Assembly (NCBI GenBank): GCA_008694505.1 | Contig: VZDJ01000056.1 | Span: 2,050,461-2,114,460 of the forward strand | Direction: 5' to 3' | Source of the DNA: Cyanoderma ruficeps | Lineage: Eukaryota > Chordata > Aves > Passeriformes > Timaliidae | DNA length: 64,000 bases | Shown: piece after piece, positions 60,690 to 64,000 of the stretch | How positions within the stretch are numbered: position 1 is the first letter of the stretch | Layout: each line of letters opens with the position of its first letter | Program-made: the position numbers and the translations under genes | Notes under the pieces: generated by a model | The model's database searches: none | Seen by the model: the letters and a program-made list of their open reading frames with translations, nothing else | What the model was told of the DNA's origin: nothing

Positions 60690-63600
60690 GTTTTAACTTG
60701 ACATATAATTGGAGGTGAAACAGAGGGTTCTGGGTCCTTGTGCACCCCTGCCTCCCACACTGGCACTGGCAGCAAACCTATTAGTGAATCCAGCCAGGGG
60801 TAGGGACCAAGGGGTTTGTGGCTTTGAAGAACTTACATGTTGTTAAACATTTCACAGTATATGAATTGTTTGTCTGTGTTGGTTTTTGTTTTCTTCCCCC
60901 TTCTCCCCTCAACTTCATCTTCAACATCTGCTCACCACAAACCTGATTTTAAAAAATGCATGCACTTATTAATTTATGAGCTGTGGTCAGTGCTGTGGGA
61001 AGAAAGACCTGAAGGGAAAAGGGGTTAGTGGAAGCAGCAGGGCTGTAATGAGATCAGGGATAGGCGAGGCTCCGCATTTGGACTCTGCTCCTGTTCTCAT
61101 TGAGACACTTGATCCTCAAGGGAATGAACATAGCAAATGATATCGTCAGCTCTCCAGCAGTTTAATATTTCTCTGAATGATTGATAGCACAATGTACAGG
61201 ACCTTCAGACATAAGGATGGAAAGGTTTAGACCACAAATATCCTGTGTTTATAGCTGATAGCAACGCCTAGAGGAGAGCAAGTGCCCTGATGCTCTCCTC
61301 TGCTTCCCAGGGCAGCAGTGACCATCGCCTGGGGCAGGCAGTCCAGCTGTTCATCTTGTGGGGGGCAAGGAAAGTCTGTTTTGGTTACAGCAAGATATTC
61401 ATAGATGCTCTTTTGTGGTGTGTCCAAAGCCTTGTCTTCCTCTGCTTATGTCAGGAAAAACAGAGTCAAAGGAGGGTGCCAGGTCCTTCTCACAGGGAAA
61501 GGACCAAGGCAAAGCTTTCCAGCGTGGTGGGGCCCGGTGGCATCACCTTCTGCCTGGTGCATGTGGCTGACACCTGGGCAGAGACAGCTCCCTGATGGCA
61601 TCCTGTAGAGACCACGATGCTGGAAGGTGCTGACTCCTGCACTCTTTAGTGCATTTACCTCGGTTAAAAAGCAAAAGATGTGAAAAACAGTGGATAGTAG
61701 AAGTGTTGTCCTGATTTCAAGCACTGTTTCAACTTGTTGGCACTTCTACTGTAGTCCTACTGGAACCATGCAAGTGAGATTGATTTTCTCTCTTAGCCCT
61801 TCTCCCCTACTCCCATCCTAGAAACAGATTTTGCTTCTCACAAGCCCAACAATGCCACAGTTTCCAGATCTCCTGAACGTGCAGTTTGTGTTGAAGGAGG
61901 TGTTTGTGCTGGGCTGGTGGTGGTGGCTCCTACAAGAGCTGGGCTTACCAGCCTGTTACTGCAAAGTTGTTCAGGAAAATGGCAGCACTGGACAAACTGG
62001 GTTTGTGGTTGAATGAGGATCTTGGTGGCTTCAAGCAGAAAAAAATGCAATTAGTGCCGAGGCATCTGGGATGTGTTATGACTCTTTTGACACACAGAGC
62101 GTCATATGGATTTTTCCAAAGGGATGCAAAAAACACAAAGACAGGTCATCATTTGGCCCTTCTGATCTCAACATGCATCCCATTAACGAAGGGAAAATGT
62201 GCTGCAGGAAATTTGTGAGTTGGCTCAGTTGTCTGTGGGAAGAGATAGAAGTGAGGAGGGGAAAATATTACTTTAAATGTAACATCCATATGCCCATTTA
62301 GGATTTAATAAGAGTTACCCCATCTCTGGTAAGTGACAGCTGGTTATTAGAAGCATACACTGAAGCTGTGGATCATCTAAAGTCAAAGCTGTTGCTTAGC
62401 TATTTGTACACCAGTACATCTGCCTTTAATAATGGCTTTTAATTTTGTTAACACGCTTTAACTAGCTTATTAAATCAAAATAAAGTGGGAATCTTAATCT
62501 TAATGCAACCGCACAGAAAGGATCCAACCTCAAACCCTGCCTCCCTGGCTGTATCCCATGACATCCCAGATAAAAATATGTCCAAGGATAGGTTTAAACC
62601 AGCATGTTATTCTGGCAGAGTTACAATAATGTTATATTTCCTCTCTCTATCCATTCTTCCCTTTTTTGACTTCTGCATTACCATTCTTGGCACCCTCCAG
62701 AGTTTCTGTGTGTGGCATGGGTGGGAAGCTCAGCCTGGTTTAAAGTTGCTCCATCCAAAAAATAGGCAGCAAGTGTGATTTCTCCTGGCTCTTTCAGAGG
62801 AGGCAAGACTTCTGGCCTTTCTAGGTGAGTGAGTGAACTGAATCAGCTCTTCAGAGTGCAACATCCTGGATTGCAAGGGAGCAAAACTTGGACTTGGAGG
62901 CACAGGCTGCATCTGTTGTGTTTTCTGCTTTAATAATGACAGACTGAGATGCTTTTAGTGTGGTGGGAGTGTCCCTCAGCCCATCATGGTGGATAAGCAC
63001 TGCCAGCATGTTGCTGCTGCGCTCTGCATTTGCAAACAGATTTGCTTGGATTGGGCTCACCCTCTACGTTTTCAAGCCAGTCCTGGTGTTTGTGCCAATG
63101 TGTTTTCACAGCATGGAGGCAGCACTCTGAGATTGCTTCTGGTGGCTAACATGTGGGCAAGAGGCAAATTAATGTCCTCCCTGCAATCTGTGCTGTGACA
63201 GAGAGAGAAGGAGGGCAGGTCAGTCTTTAGTGATGCCACTGCCTTCAAATTCCTGCCCCACAGCACCCTCTGCACCTCCCTGATAACTTCCATGGCCTCT
63301 CTTAGTCCCTGCATGGGGAGATGCCCCAGTGTGAAATGTGCCTCTTGAGTACATGGTGGAAGGGCAGCAGCATGGTGTTAGTGCTTGGGGTCGCATCTAG
63401 ACATGCTCTGAGTCTGGCTTAAAAGAAGAAATTACTTTTTGGAATCAGGATTTTGGGTTGTCTGCACCACCTGCTTGACCCTCTCCAGCTTTGCAAGGTT
63501 CAGACCAGTGGTTCCCTGCCCTCAGGGCAGGTGGCACAGACCCAAAATTGAGGTTCTGCCTTATAATCATCTGCATGTTCAAGTCTATCTACTCTGTTTC

Positions 63601-64000
63601 AGCCAGTTTGCTACTTTACATATTCAAAATTAACAAAATCTGTATGGGATGCTGCCCTCAGCTCTTCTTTGATGCCATCTCAAGACTGTGCCCCCACAGC
63701 AGGTGTCTTGCTCCTGCCTTGTTCCATCCTTCTCTCTGGTGAGTGCTAAGATGCCAGCACGTGCGGCAGACGGGCCCTGCCGAGCTCAGTGTGCTCCGAG
63801 ATTGTGGCCTCATTGGTCCCTACTTCCGTCTGACCAGCAGAGCGGAGAAATTGCCTGTTTACCTCGGGTCGATTTTTCATGCACTCCTAAATTGCTTTGT
63901 ATTGACACGCTGTCAGAAATGGATGGTCACATTAACCCAGCCAGAGCCAGGCTGGGGCTTGCAAGCACGTGCTGCTGGACTGATCTCCCTACAGGTTGAG
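60690..64000 (+). other. Intergenic region, distal part
   Basis: No gene or RNA recognised. An AT-rich block with many TAA/TTAA motifs and an AATAAA lies at 62370-62490. Otherwise I see nothing. Confidence 0.6.

Noticed and set aside
61227..61427. Minus-strand frame (66 residues) considered as a small gene
   Set aside because: No domain, no splice or promoter context; a length expected by chance.
63072..63314. Minus-strand 80-residue frame considered as an exon of a neighbouring gene
   Set aside because: No family recognised and no clear splice borders. In human the next gene beyond PLXNA1 is far downstream (from memory), so none is expected here.

Overview
The window is vertebrate nuclear DNA. 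It holds one recognisable gene, the 3' two-thirds of PLXNA1 (plexin-A1, a semaphorin receptor), on the + strand. Short GT-AG exons are separated by introns of about 0.15-4.6 kb, there is a long A-rich 3' UTR, and interspersed repeats are few. The modest intron sizes and low repeat load suggest a bird; that is an inference, and no species marker is visible.

Layout: 1-5145 is intronic or upstream PLXNA1 sequence with no exon I can recognise. Twenty-two coding exons follow between 5146 and 39324. They join in one unbroken frame (3372 nt, 1123 residues plus TGA), and every splice phase agrees with its neighbour. In order they encode the end of the extracellular region (third PSI module, four IPT/TIG domains), one transmembrane helix, a helical juxtamembrane segment, the first half of the split Ras-family GAP domain, the inserted Rho-GTPase-binding domain, and the second GAP half to the natural C-terminus. 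The three GAP arginines known from mouse plexin-A1 (R1429, R1430, R1746, from memory) fall at window residues 658, 659 and 975. A single offset of 771 fits all three, so there is no net insertion or deletion between them and the ortholog. The first part of the protein (sema domain, PSI1, PSI2) lies outside the window.

The 3' UTR runs from 39325 to about 43440. It starts CpG-rich and becomes A-rich. It ends at an AATAAA with a GT-rich downstream element and two perfect Pumilio-type octamers, one overlapping the poly(A) signal. A separate terminal-exon-like unit lies at 44511-44650.

From about 44.7 kb to the end I see no gene. The region holds microsatellites (notably a compound pentanucleotide at 46411-46500), an RFX X-box-like site beside a perfect 11-bp hairpin near 48.4 kb, several AT-rich blocks that look like candidate conserved non-coding elements, and a pyrimidine-biased block at 57.7-60.6 kb of unknown origin. 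I found no prokaryotic system, CRISPR array, tRNA or rRNA, and nothing that looks like a novel multi-gene system. The points most worth checking are regulatory or structural: the 3' end architecture, perfect inverted repeats, a repeat abutting a weak splice donor, and the split catalytic-arginine codon.
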